NCBI GenBank assembly: GCA_009746045.1
Contig: RPFO01000079.1
Location: forward strand, 6,984,453-7,048,452
DNA from: Mesostigma viride
Taxonomy: Eukaryota > Streptophyta > Mesostigmatophyceae > Mesostigmatales > Mesostigmataceae
Direction of reading: 5' to 3'
DNA length: 64,000 bases
Made by a program: the position numbers and the translations under genes. This document shows positions 1-24,228 of this stretch, one piece after another (the first letter of the stretch is position 1; every line of letters starts with the position of its first letter). The notes under the pieces were generated by a model that saw only the letters and a program-made list of their open reading frames with translations, searched no databases and was not told where the DNA came from.

Positions 1-131
1 AACCGGACCTGCAACACGCCCGACACAGAGGCGGCATGCGCAAGGCAAGGTCAGTGCGCCACCGGAAAGGCAGAAGCCGCCAGCCGGGATGCAACGCGGA
101 CTTGCGTTAAGGACAACAAGCAGCAATTTAC

Positions 132-401
132 CTCCTCAGCGTTGATAATAACGAGATTCCGAGCACGAGCAGTTTCCACAATTGCGGTGCTCCAAAAATT
201 CACTCCGTCACTGTAATCCTCATCGCCCCCTCTAAATAGCCGAAAACGCCCGCGCATTGCGGTGTCATCTTCCCACCCGGGGACGACGACGGTTGAGCCA
301 CTTTGGTTGACAGCAGCCCCAAGCGGCGGTTGCAGGCGACCTTCCGTCTGCTCTGGCATTGTGTTATAATAGAGGAAGCCAGTAGCCGAGGTGCTGGACA
401 T
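132..401 (-). CDS. CHMP7: CHMP7-like ESCRT-III protein, first exon (partial gene)
   Basis: A 90-codon exon begins with ATG at 401 and ends in phase 0 at a donor reading GAGGAG|GTAAAT. Residues about 41-90 resemble the N-terminal region of plant CHMP7: a W-E-D-D segment, an R-F-R-L-F stretch, then N-F-W and a hydrophobic N-L-V-I-I-N. In the family this region is a winged-helix domain ahead of the SNF7 domain; CHMP7 recruits ESCRT-III to the nuclear envelope and endosomes. The residues before about 40 look unconserved. The rest of the gene lies off the left edge. The assignment rests on similarity recalled by eye over about 50 residues, so another ESCRT-II/III winged-helix protein is possible. 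Confidence 0.5.
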
Positions 402-1128
402 ATTAAAGGAATACTATAAAAATATACACGAGAATGCCACTCCTTTCATCCGCTTTTTCCGCGATAAAATATCCATTCTTCGTCGCCGCCTACGGCTAGT
501 CCCGGCTTCGTACCCAAATTAACAGCTCGCGCGTTCAACATAAGGCTGCTAAGAGAATTTCCATACCACAGCGACAATTCAATCGCATCGGCAGATGCCA
601 TCCAACCTAGGGCTATCGAGTTATATGTACCTGTAAAGAAGCGCCAACAGGCATACGCCCACAATCAGAAATGAGCAACGTTTTATAATTGACCGCGAGG
701 ATGCCTCACGCCTGTATGCCGACTCTGCCAGCCTGCACAGGCCAGTTAGAAAATCGTTGCTTGTGTTACTCGACGAGGGCACCGTGTTCAGCCTGGCACT
801 ACCTCCCGTTCAGCACATCACAACGTTCCACGTTTGATTGCGAGCGACTGGTCGCCCATCAACTGCCACAATCCGCCGAGGGCCTGAGGCCCGCTTGACA
901 CTCCCGAGTAGCGGACCAATCCGCGGCCAACGTCTTTGGCGCGACCGGCGGCCCGACATGACGGACAGATAATCCTGCCACGCGTCGAGCACTCGCCGTA
1001 GTGACAGCAGGCTTTTAAACACGTGCGACTGCCGACTGGAGTTGATCTGAGCTGACTTCCGCCTGAGTCGAGTTCTCGAGTTGAGTTTTCCCCGAAATCC
1101 CACGCCGCACATGGGCAGCACAGTCTAC
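402..1128. other. Intergenic region, nothing recognised
   Basis: Short open frames occur on both strands, but none has a recognisable motif or convincing splice context. It should include the promoter of the leftward CHMP7-like gene. I see no further gene here. Confidence 0.4.
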
Positions 1129-1132
1129 CTAT

Positions 1133-2033
1133 CTGGCTGTCCGCGACACTCCCGGAGCTAGTGTATACCACCCCCCGGGGGGGCATTTTCTGGGGTGGGG
1201 GGGTGGGGGGGGTCTTGACCCCCGACCCCCCCCCCCCCAGTTTTTTTTTGGGGGGGGGGGGGTCGGCCCCCCAAAAATTTATATATCCTTAAGTGTATTA
1301 AAAAACAACTCTCTGCTTGGGCGCGGGTAGTTCCGGTGGGGCGCGGGTAGTTCCGGTGGCAAAACGCAGGGGAAGTGGCGCGGGGGGGGGGAGCGGCCTC
1401 TGAGAAGTAAGGAATACTAAGCGAAAATGCCACGTAGGCGGGGGCACAAAGAGAGACTGGACTGAATCGTATTGAGTTGCTGCAAATCATGATGAAGGGA
1501 AGAAGGGTTTAGGGGAGGGGAAAGGAGTAATATTTATACCCTTGGTACCCTAGGCTTAGCAGGGATTACCTATTGGCTATATTTGGAATAAACGTACACC
1601 TATTTACCTGGAAAGGAGTAATATTTATACCTGGGACGCAACAGGGTGTTTACTTGCATTCCTCACGGTGACCTTACGCGCGTCACTTGGCTCCCCTGGT
1701 CACATAATGCTCCCGTTCTAAACCTTTCACCTATCACACTACCCTCAGTGGGTAACCAGCTGGTCGATACGTGGTACCTCTTAACCTACCGATATTCCGC
1801 TATTTGTTAATAAAAAATACCCATTTACCCGGAAAATATTTATATTTCAGGGAGGGGGGGGGGGGGGTCTGCATCCAAAACCCCCTAACCCCCCCCCCCC
1901 CCATTTTCTTGGGGGGGGGAGGGGGGGGTCCAACCCCTTACCCCCGCCCCCCCAGTTTTGGGGGTGGGGGGGTGGGGGGGGGCTACCCCCCCCCCCTGTA
2001 TACACTAGCTCCGGGAGTGTCGCGGACAGCCAG
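1133..2033. mobile_element. 901-bp non-autonomous TIR element with G/C homopolymer flanks
   Basis: The left end (1133-1167) and right end (1999-2033) are near-perfect 35-bp inverted repeats beginning CTGGCTGTCCGCGACACTCC. A CTAT duplication flanks the element at 1129-1132 and 2034-2037. Just inside each terminus lie long runs of C and G (1171-1262 and 1852-1997) that are largely complementary to each other. The interior has no coding capacity; it contains two copies of GGAAAGGAGTAATATTTATA. I infer a MITE-like cut-and-paste element of unknown superfamily. Confidence 0.75.
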
Positions 2034-2037
2034 CTAT

Positions 2038-2898
2038 AGGCTATAGTGACCGCGACATTATACAGGACGGAGTGAATACATTACCACGTTAAGTTGCGAT
2101 GGCACCCAAGCTTAAGTTGCGGTCGCCGCCCAAACGTCGCAACTTAACGCGGTAACGCAACCTTTAAATACGCAACTTAACGCGGCAATGACTGTATCTG
2201 ATGCCTGTTATCTGTTCATTGAGACTTGGATTCCATTATTCTGTTGACAGTACGTAAGCAATCATTATTGACAATTGGTGCTCAGGGAGTGAATAGTGAT
2301 GCGAAAACAAAAGCCTTCGGTTCCCTATTAAGTCGTCAACTTCGTATCGATAGTTGTGTTCCGTATCTGCTCATTCTGCTGCTACTAGGTGACGGGTAAA
2401 ATACCATTTTGTGTACCTCTGTAATCTGTATTCAGGCGGTATTCCATTTAGCTGCTCACCTCTGGCTCATGAATTGCAACGGCCTTCGAAAGGCACGAAC
2501 CATTTTGCTGCTCACGTCTGGCTCATGAGTTGCACGGCCGTCGAAAGGCACGAGCTTCAATGGGGAATGCTGCTTTGATGGGTAATTGCATTAAGCGTGG
2601 CGGCGCCCCCCTCTAACCCCAGCCGCAGCGTTGTCAAGTATATTTTTATCGTTTTGACGACGTCGTAATTTAACGAGTGCTGCCGATAACAAAATGCCAT
2701 TACCTACCGTCGGCTTTGCTTTAAGCTCGAGATCTACCTAGCTAGCGCTGCGAGGTTACTGGGACTGTTGGGAACAGAAGTGCTTTCCATGCAAGGCGCT
2801 GTCAGAACCAGCACCGGCAGTTTTGTCGTTGACACCCTCTCATCGTCCTGCATGGCATCTCTATAGCCTCTGCCGGACTATCGTCGACCGCTGCAGCG
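2038..2898. other. Region upstream of cyclin C; direct repeats
   Basis: This should hold the cyclin C promoter and 5' UTR, but no core promoter motif is clear. Two direct copies of a block containing GCTCATGA, TTGCA and CGAAAGGCACGA lie at about 2455-2500 and 2510-2555. Another motif, CGCAACTTAACGCGG, occurs twice around 2140-2190. Confidence 0.4.
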
Positions 2899-16031
<13,133 letters not shown>

Positions 16032-16038
16032 CCTGGTT

Positions 16039-16062
16039 GAATTGAATTGAATTGAATTGAAT
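16039..16062 (+). repeat. (ATTGA)n pentanucleotide repeat in cyclin C 3' UTR
   Basis: Five GAATT/ATTGA units directly after the cyclin C stop. Confidence 0.85.
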
Positions 16063-16067
16063 TGTAA
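16063..16067 (+). terminator. TGTAA polyadenylation signal of cyclin C
   Basis: TGTAA lies 32 nt after the stop codon; this is the standard green-algal poly(A) signal. Confidence 0.5.
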
Positions 16068-16069
16068 CA

Positions 16070-17260
16070 TAACTCCGTTGGGAGTATATGTAGCACATAG
16101 CCCAGAGAAGGGGCATATGGCCTATCATACATTCTAAGCTACTTCCTGCAAGGGTGGGAATGTAAACAACACTTGCTCTAGGTGCACTAGGGCACCTGCA
16201 TCACCCAGAGTTTCAGGCAACACCCAGCTAAGGGGAGCCTGTCATAGGTGGGAAAGATCAGCGCAGCTATACAAAGGCTAGGGCATGGCTTATAAGCAGG
16301 GAGTGACCCCCTGCATGGGCACGGCATAATTAAATAAAGCTAGGTATCATCTGGAGGGTGGCTCATCATAGGCACACATGTACATGACTAAAAAGGCTAG
16401 GCCTCAGCTGGTATAGTGCCTGTAGTAGGCGGGCATGTACAAGGCCACTGTCTAACCTGGTTGCTATCGTAGTAAACCTTTTCGTCTGATGATATGTCCC
16501 CCCCCCCCCCCCGTAAATAAGAAACCACTTGCGTGCCATTCGCGGCCCGGAGTACCATGCTAATAGCTCATACTACTGTAGCAAAACAAAGGTTAGAAAC
16601 AAAGATCGTCTGCACCATATCCGCAACTCTAATGGACAGGAATATAATCCTTATTTGAGCTGTCCTATACAGTAATGGCAGATGAATCAGTAGTGAAGCA
16701 GCTATTAACTAATTAATTCTTGACACGTGCTCCCGTCGGGGAGTCACGGAGCACCTGAGTGCTTGTTATCCCTGAGTGTGCACAGCGGGAGGGGGCAGAG
16801 ACCCCCCCCTTCCCTCATGTCACAGGGTGCACAATCGGACCCGTCGAAAGGGTCTGGCATCCCCTGTGGGTGCAATAAAGCTTCGACATAGCAAATGCAA
16901 AGCGGGTGCAGTAGCTAGGGCTGCCCAGGCCCATGGTCCAGTGGCCACAGATAGGCTTGGAACTCATTCAGAGGCGCCCGCCAGTTTGGGAGAGTATAAT
17001 AGCGTCTACCTGAGCCTGAGGGTTAGGGGCATGAATTGCGTGTGCGTCTTGGAAAGACGAGGCGATTGTTATAGTCACGGGCTCACGGCAGAATTTGGTG
17101 CCCACACTCACGTGAAAGTTATTGCCGGCGCCGTTACCAGCCATGGCTATCTCGTGCTTGGCTCGTAGCTGGTGATATAGTCACTAGATATGGGGATATA
17201 ATCCTCATCTCATCAGCTGGTTGTCTCCTTGATATAATCCTCATCCGAGCCGGTACTCTA
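16070..17260. repeat. Dispersed repeat family X, copy 1
   Basis: Segments match two other places in the window: TTGGGAGTAYATGTAGCACA and CTACTTCCTGCAAGGGT recur at 28813 and 30579, and GTGCGTCTTRGAAAGACGA with a downstream AGCCATGGCTAYCTCG recurs near 56140-56275. It includes one copy of the TGGTTGTCTCCTTGATAT motif (17219). No protein is recognisable. It fills most of the interval between cyclin C and the convergent gene. Confidence 0.65.
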
Positions 17261-17655
17261 ATATGGCAGACGAGGCGGTATGTACTGAGTGTAGCAGCTG
17301 TCCTCAGGGGCAATATGCCTCCACGTCCCTCGGGCTTCTACCCTGGCTAGCTAGCAATCAATTGGCCGCGGGGCCCGTGGCCGGGGAGAAAACAGTAGCA
17401 TGCCTTTCGGGAAGGCGCTTATTGCAGACGGCAGCCCATTTCTCCTTGTCTATCATGCGGGCGTGGAGTACAGATAGTCCCAGACCCCCTGCAGGCATCC
17501 TCAAGCGCTCAGTTGTGTCGCATCCGTCCAGTTCGCGCCGCGCCGGTGTGGGGCTCGCGCAAGTTTGGCATGCAGCGGGACTAGGGGACCCTGCCATAGC
17601 CGAGGAGGTGCATATGTCCACCTGGTTTGGTCTGCCACGTGTAATGCAGTGTTAT

Positions 17656-17705
17656 ACAACGCGATACATCGCGTACTAACACTACAACGCGATGTATTGC
17701 GTTGT
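17656..17705. repeat. Inverted repeat / hairpin
   Basis: Arms CAACGCGATACATCGCGT and ACGCGATGTATTGCGTTG pair with one mismatch around a short loop. Confidence 0.75.
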
Positions 17706-18303
17706 AAAGATATTATGCATGCACGCTAAAACATAAATCAATACAACATCGATCCCATATGAATATGACAACATTCAGGCAGATGTGCATGCCTGATATG
17801 CATTATAAATTAAATAAATAATTACTCGTTATACTTGACTCTATGTGCATGCAAGCTAAAATATAAACAAGCTATAGTATATATATCAATGCATGGAGCT
17901 GTACCTCAGGATGTCGGTGCCCAGCAATTAGTACAGCTCGATCACTCCCCGGGTGCAAAATAACACAGCTTCAACTGTACATAACCATAAGAGAGATGCG
18001 CTGGTTGTCTCCTTGATACAGGCACCTCTGACTTGATCTTGCCCCGTACACCCGTAGGCTCCTCCACGTAGCAGTTACGAGCTGGCAAACGCAGTGCTAC
18101 TGGCGGACCGTAGATAGTAAGCGCAGGGCCACATGGAAGTGGGAATTAACCCCCACGTACAGCACGGTCGCCATGATAGCATTGGTGGGCATATGCTATA
18201 TGCAATTTACATTCACGGGAGGCAAGTCAACTGGTGAAAGTGGACAGGCTAACAGTCTGAAAGTTTTCTTCTTTTAAGGGACCGGAAGGGCAACTGGTGC
18301 TCA
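17706..18303. other. Intergenic, convergent 3' ends
   Basis: AT-rich sequence, one TGCGCTGGTTGTCTCCTTGA motif (17997), and the 3' UTR of the leftward gene. TGTAA on the - strand at 18211-18207, about 95 nt after its stop, is a likely poly(A) signal. Confidence 0.45.
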
Positions 18304-18496
18304 TCATACTTGCGCAGGCACTGCAGGCGCAGCCACTGCTGCCGCCTGTGTCGCTGGCTGTGCAACGTTCTGCTGCACTGCAGGAACCGCTCCAGCGGCA
18401 GCTGGCGGGGGTGGCGCGGCGGCCGCCTTGTCTGCTGCAATCTTCTGCTGGCGGGCCTCCTCCTCCTGGATGTACGCCTGCGCCCTCGCCAGCTCC
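18304..18496 (-). CDS. Unrecognised gene, last exon
   Basis: Acceptor CTAAC-TATGGACAG with an apparent branch point; it encodes E-L-A-R-A-Q-A-Y-I-Q-E-E-E-A-R then an Ala/Pro/Gln tail to the stop. Confidence 0.6.
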
Positions 18497-21400
18497 CTGT
18501 CCATAGTTAGTGTTTGATGGCCGACCATTCCCACCGGGTAATGGTATTAGCGAGGCAATGAAGGTTTGTGAGGACGGCCATCCGATCCTCACATTCACAC
18601 AAACAACAGCAGGAAGCTCATACATTCACACACAGTAGTAGTAGGTCGGTTAACATGTAGATAGGCACAGCCAGGCTGTACGAAATGGCCGCGGCCGACC
18701 CATGACGGACCACCAGCGATCTCACCAGCCTCTCTCAGCACACTCGGGTGAACACCCCATCTTTGTCATGACAACGTCTAAGCTTGCAGAGCCGGCCTTC
18801 CATGAAGCATCATTACTATTCTCCCGTACAGGTTTCGTGCCGTACGTTGGCCTGCTCTAGAAACCCCGCCACGAAGCCTATACTTGAGAATAGTAATGAT
18901 AAATGAAGATGATATAAAACAGGAAGGGGATAGACAGTCAAAGATAATAAACATAGCTTACTACGTATAGTCATAAATAATATAAAGAGGAAGCATGAGG
19001 AGATCACAACCCGCCATGCCTCAAAATTCAAAGCCAGCGGGTGGCAGATAGAAACTACTAAGCTCCTTGTGCTCCTCCAGCTGATATCTGGAGAATAACT
19101 ATTGGCTCTTAAGGAGCTCCTCCGGCTGATATCTGCAGAATAACTATTGGCTCTTAAGGAGCACCTCCAGCTGATATGTGCAGAATAACTATTGGCTCTT
19201 AAGGAGCTCCTCCAGCTGATATCTGCAGAATAACTATTGGCTCTTCGACACACAGCACGGGCTAGCAGCAAGCATACTATCACCTGTTGTTTACCCAGCC
19301 ACCCCTTTATCATGCTCCGCCCTCTATTGGTCCCCGCCCAGGGGTGCTCACACACTATATAGCACTTACTAACAAGCAGCGAGCAAGGGGTGCTACATAC
19401 CACACCATACAATGCAAACCATACAGCACGCACCTCTTGTGCTCCGCCATCTGGCGGTCCGCCGCGTCCTTGACCACCTTGCTGAGCGTGAGAATGGAAT
19501 CGGCCGGCTTGCGCTTGAGGGCGGAGAGCTTGTCCGCCACGGCAGGGGCTGGTGAGGACGACACCGCGCCATGGAGGGCGGTGATGTGGGCCTGGCTAAG
19601 CTCTAGCACGCGCTGGCAGGAGTCCTTGACCGATTTCTGCCATGGTGGTGGTGTAGCAGGGGGGGAGGAAGGTCAAAATGGGGGGGGGGGGGGGGAGGGA
19701 GAGGGAGAGATGATGAAGGGGTTGGGTGATTCTGAGGGAATTGGGCCAGGTGGTGGTGGTGGGTGGGAAGGGGGTGGGGGGTGGGGGGAAGCAGATATGG
19801 CACTGATTGTTGCATGGACTTGCCCCCCATTGATGGAGCAGCAGTATTCATCAACCTGCTTCCCAAATAGCGTGCGACTAATTCATCAACCTGCTTCCCA
19901 AATAACGCGCTACTTATTCATCAACCTGCTTCCCAAATAATGTACCACTAGTCGTATTTCAAACAGTCACCTAAATGCTGCCATGCTACCATGCTTTGCT
20001 AAAGTAATCACCTCTTTCCCGGGATGCCCCCAGCGCCATCGAAACAACAACAAGAAGAAGAAGAACCACGATAGCAGCACTCACCCCCATCGAAAAAAGG
20101 CCACCAATGCGTATCCAACCACGACACCAGGGACAAGGGCCACGAGATCAAGACCAACCTCCATCGCGGGGATGCCACCTGGCGTCTCGGCCACCGCCAC
20201 CAGGTGCACAACCAGGTCGTCCACCATCTCCTGACGGTCCGCGCTATCTTTAGATTTCCCCTTGAACACCCGGCGCGACGTCCTCGACATGCTCTTCTTG
20301 AAGCGGAACCAGCAGCCCGGCTGCTCCAGGATGTCGCGGTCGACGCCCATCGACGCCAGCGCCGCCTCCTCGAGCACCTGGCAGGGATAGGAGGCCGCGA
20401 AGTGAGGCAGTAAGAGATAAAACTGTGACAGGGGAAATAAGCAAGGTACTCATGTGTAAGAGATACAGTAACAGGGGAAACAAAACCCCCTAATTCTATT
20501 ATGGGTAAGAGATATAACTGTGACAGGGGAAATAAGCAAGGTGCTCATGTGTAAGAGATACAGTAACAGGGGAAACAAAACCCCCAAATTCTATTATGGG
20601 TAAGAGATATAACTGTGAGAGGGGAAATAAGTAAGACTATTAAGCGAGGCAACCAACTTCTTGAGTACCAGTTGGCAAACAGTTTGAGAAAAGAATGAAA
20701 AGAAATAGAACAGGCCCACGCAGTTCCATGGTAGGTGGGCCCATCTATACTAGGGTGGGTGCGCCTGGGAATGGGCGACACGCCGACACCTTTTGCACTG
20801 GAGGCACGGTGGACGTACGAATATGGCTCCTGGCTCATGCGCCCTACATCCTGAACCCTAAACCCTGAGCATGGGATCATGCACCAGTGGGATCCCTGGC
20901 GGGGGGGGTTGATGCCATCGGGCAGCCCCATTTCCAGCAAGTGCAGTGCCACAAACAATGTCCACTTGTCCATCAACACAGGGTAAAAGAGGGCAAAAGC
21001 CATGCTAGTCCACGCACCCGCCCCAGCTCCATCATGGCCTCGATGCTTGAGTACTTGAACATGGTTGCTGCCAGCCGCGCCGCCACCGCCTTGCACGCGT
21101 GATCATGTTCCGACTCGTACCCCGCCAGCAGCAGCAGCGGCAGCTTGCGCAGGGAGAGGGTCAGCAGGTCCTCCGTGGCGCCCGTTGCCTGGGGGGGGAG
21201 GGAGGGGGCGGGCGCAAGGGGTAGGGGTTGGACATGTTCACCACTGGATGTTGGGTTTGAGCAAGCGAGCGCATCATCATATTGCCCTTCTAAGATATGA
21301 GGTATGAGGTATGAGATATGTGTTAGGAGATAAGACATACGAGATAGGATATGGGATATGGAATATAGGAGATAGGAGATAGGAGATAGGAGATGGGAGA

Positions 21401-22808
21401 TGCGAGATAGGAGATGGGAGATGGGAGATGGGAGATGGGAGATGGGAGATGGGAGATGGGAGATGGGAGATGGGAGATGGGAGATGGGAGATGGGAGATG
21501 GGAGATGGGAGATGGGAGATGGGAGATGGGAGATGGGAGATGGGAGATGGGAGATGGGAGATGGGAGATGGGAGATGGGAGATGGGAGATGGGAGATGGG
21601 AGATGGGAGATGGGAGATGGGAGATGGGAGATAGGAGATGGGAGATGGGAGATGGGAGATAGGAGATGGGAGATAGGAGATGGGAGATGGGAGATGGGAG
21701 ATAGGAGATAGGAGATAGGAGATAGGAGATAGGAGATAGGAGATAGGAGAAAGGAGATAGGAGATAGGAGATAGGAGATAGGAGATAGGAGATAGGAGAT
21801 AGGAGATAGGAGATTGGAGATAGGAGATTGGAGATAGGAGATAGGAGATAGGAGATAGGAGATAGGAGATAGGAGATAGGAGATAGGAGATAGGAGATAG
21901 GAGATAGGAGATAGGAGATAGGAGATAGGAGATAGGAGATAGGAGATAGGAGATAGGAGATAGGAGATAGGAGATAGGAGATAGGAGATAGGAGATAGGA
22001 GATAGGAGATAGGAGATAGGAGATAGGAGATAGGAGATAGGAGATAGGAGACAGGAGATAGGAGATAGGAAATACTGAGGGCGGGGTTGTAGGTTGAGGG
22101 AGAAGGGGGGGGGGGAAGGTAAGCAGGCCTTCACCAGGGCAACAAGCGGGTGTGCCAGCACTGCATGGATAAGTAAATGGAGCTAAGAATCGGACCAATA
22201 AGCGAGGTCTGCGATGCGCTGCCAGGCGAGGTCTATGGGGAATGCCAGGCGCGAACAGACACTACGGATGCCAGGCTAAGCAATAACCCACGAATGCCAT
22301 CATTCCATAGCTGAGGTCACGCGGAATGACGGGCCCGAAAGCAATGTGACAACAACGGGTGCAGGAAACCATCTGCATGTGAAGCCCGCTGTCTTCCATT
22401 CACCATCCCCCTTCTCAATCGTTCAATTATTCTTTGGATAATGTCATGTGTACGGTTCTCAGTCCGTCACCATAATAGGAATAAACTGCTGACTGGCAGA
22501 GGAATGGTGGGGTGGTGGAACAAGCTTTTATAAAAGCACCAGCGCACAAGCCTAATGCTTGTCGACCCCTCCCTCGCTTAGTGAGAATCCCTTGTGTGGG
22601 AAATGTGCTCGGTATCAAGTCGGTGTTTTTATACGGGAAAGTAAGCGCATATGTCAGGGCAAGTGGCTGACCTTTGCAGCCTCGATCGTCTTCCGGACCC
22701 TCGTCTCCTTGTACTGCTCGATCTTGCGCGAGACGGCTGTGGACACGGCGGCCGAGCCTGCCTTCACGGCGACGGCGGTTTTAGCCGCCACCTGGGCGCC
22801 AGCCACCC
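18304..22808 (-). CDS. Unrecognised alanine-rich protein, at least five exons (5' end missing)
   Basis: Exons on the - strand: 22808-22672, 21188-21018, 20377-20085, 19636-19434, 18496-18304 (TGA/TAA-terminated). Each has consensus acceptor and donor dinucleotides and a clean frame. I do not recognise the family. In order the protein shows: a Lys/Ala-rich helix with I-E-Q-Y-K-E-T-R-V-R-K; L-L-T-L-S-L-R-K-L-P-L-L-L-L-A-G-Y; a basic stretch F-R-F-K-K-S-M-S-R-T-S-R-R; a hydrophobic, possibly membrane-spanning L-D-L-V-A-L-V-P-G-V-V-V-G-Y; a charged helix; and a Glu/Gln then Ala/Pro-rich tail. Phases agree at all junctions except 20085/19636, where one base is unaccounted for (micro-exon, other donor or frameshift). 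The start codon was not found upstream of 22808. Confidence 0.6.
19055..19250. repeat. 46-bp tandem repeat, four copies
   Basis: Units contain CCAGCTGATATCTGCAGAAT and AACTATTGGCTCTTAAGGAG. The array lies in the last intron of the unrecognised - strand gene, and its promoter-distal edge carries GGAGCACAAG (- strand), the same 10 bases that end the preceding exon. Confidence 0.85.
19434..19636 (-). CDS. Unrecognised gene, fourth visible exon
   Basis: Encodes a charged helix, K-S-V-K-D-S-C-Q-R-V-L-E to D-R-Q-M-A-E-H-K; donor AAGAG|GTGCGT. Confidence 0.6.
20085..20377 (-). CDS. Unrecognised gene, third visible exon
   Basis: A 293-nt exon; acceptor CTGCCAG, donor TGGGG|GTGAGT. It contains the basic FRFKKSMSRTSRR stretch and the hydrophobic segment. 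Confidence 0.6.
20411..20640. repeat. 95-bp tandem repeat, 2.4 copies
   Basis: TAAGAGATA-ACTGTGACAG starts at 20411, 20506 and 20601. It is intronic in the unrecognised - strand gene. Confidence 0.85.
21018..21188 (-). CDS. Unrecognised gene, second visible exon
   Basis: 171 nt in phase 0; a C-rich acceptor, donor GGGCGG|GTGCGT; it encodes L-P-L-L-L-L-A-G-Y-E-S-E-H-D-H-A-C. Confidence 0.6.
21362..22072. repeat. 7-bp minisatellite GGAGATR, about 100 units
   Basis: Units of GGAGATG dominate 21396-21700 and GGAGATA 21700-22060. It lies in an intron of the unrecognised - strand gene. Long frames over it on both strands (M-G-D-G-R-W-E and S-P-I-S-Y-L-L) are artefacts. Confidence 0.97.
22672..22808 (-). 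CDS. Unrecognised gene, first visible exon
   Basis: 137 nt; acceptor CCTGCAG, donor CAAAG|GTCAGC. It opens mid-codon, so at least one exon lies further upstream. Confidence 0.55.
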
Positions 22809-24189
22809 CTGCAGGGATGCACCCATATGAGCACCGGGTCGCGGGGTAAGTTGTTTCTGTTTAGTAATGGTGAGTCTGCAACAAATAGCTGCACCCGGAA
22901 GTCGCCTTGTACAGCAAACAATATACATATGGTATAGACGTCAGGCATATCTGTACCCAAGCTGAGGTGAGGCCTTAACGCTCAGTGAACAAAAAACGTG
23001 GCTACCTACAGCCTAACCAGTTGAAAGCTCACCGATATTGTGTGATGTAGTCATTGCGATGCCGGATTATGAAGATGGGATTTTGGTCTAGCCACGCGTG
23101 CACCGGTATACCAGAAATGAGATCCCAATGCCTCCTAATAAGAATCGCTCTACCTTAGGAAAAACTGGCTGGTTGTAGGATCGGAGACCGAACGTGGCTG
23201 AAGTGGTAAGATGGAATCTACGAAGTCGAGCTCGTCAACACCAGCATGCCATCCAGCGCACGACTTTGTTCCTAACTTCTCTGCCAAGTTATTTGTAGCA
23301 ATCGTGGAGTGCTCCTCGTCGGCACTAAGCAGTCAGCACTCGGCGGTCAACAAAGGCCAGCCCCGCTCCCAGCCCGGAGCCTCGGTCGCTCGCACCTTTT
23401 TGCAGTCCAAGCCTGAGACCAGGGGAAAAGATATTTCAGCGAATGTTCACGCTGCCAGGTGTCCATCTTTCTACGCAACGAAATGGGCGGGAGACGTATC
23501 GGGCAAAGCGAGGAAAACGGTTGGCATCAAAGGAGCAGCCAACTCAGCAGAATCTACATCGGGCAGTTCAGGGTACATACAGTACTGAAGTTGTTTCCTG
23601 CTGATCCCTGGCTGATCCCGTTTCTTGCATCTAACATGTCATGGAGCTGCCAGCGCAACAGCAACCAAAAGGAGCGCGTCCGGCGCGGCGCGACGTGAAG
23701 GTGTGGACATTGGAGATCAGGGGCCCTAAGTGGGTTTATTTAGACCTCCTGAAGATCCCAGAAGGTAGTCGATTCAGGTGAATCAGCTGCACCCACGTTG
23801 TACTGTGGCAGTGGCTGGCATTTGGCAGCCAGCAATACTCAAGTTCACTCCTCAAGCATCCCCTTGTCCAAGCACGTTGAACGGGGAAGGTTTCATGGCA
23901 GGATTCGGGCAGTTCGTTCAACTACCCGGGTAATGGGAAGGCCATGCCAGTGGGAAAAGGCAACGTTGCCAACTGGTCTAAGCATTACATGATCGATTAG
24001 TGTCTCAGAATGCAGTAAGGACAACGCGACTAGTAACTTCTACTCGTCAAGCAACCCGGTCAATGCGCAAAGAAAGTCCATCGGGTATTGTTTGGACCGT
24101 AAATGCGACCAGAGGCCGGCATTACAGATGATATTTTTATGCTGCCTGTTATAATCTAGGGTTTTCTGCCGCGAACAACGTCTGCAAAG
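22809..24189. other. Gap between divergent genes
   Basis: This must contain the missing 5' exon(s) of the leftward gene and the YIPF6 promoter, but I could not place either. Short frames on both strands lack recognisable motifs. Confidence 0.4.
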
Positions 24190-24228
24190 ATGGACGACAT
24201 GATTGAGGCGGGCAACACCGGCGGGAGG
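24190..24228 (+). CDS. YIPF6: YIPF6 exon 1 (probable)
   Basis: ATG-GAC-GAC-ATG opening, 13 codons, donor GGGAGG|GTAAAA. It joins exon 2 in phase only if the acceptor CACACAGAG is used. Confidence 0.5.

Noticed and set aside
16776-17679. Open frames of 130-138 codons between cyclin C and the convergent gene
   Set aside because: They fall in repeat family X, show no motif, and are broken in the other copies.
20085-20377. DUF4112-like domain in the unrecognised gene
   Set aside because: Only a short hydrophobic G-L-D-L-V-A-L-V-P-G-V stretch is reminiscent; too little to name a family.
20850-20868. Interstitial telomere repeat (CCCTAAACCCT)
   Set aside because: Only about two units; chance is sufficient.
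21277-22198. ORFs of about 290 codons over the GGAGATR repeat
   Set aside because: The 7-bp period gives the same peptide in three frames; it is intronic in a - strand gene.
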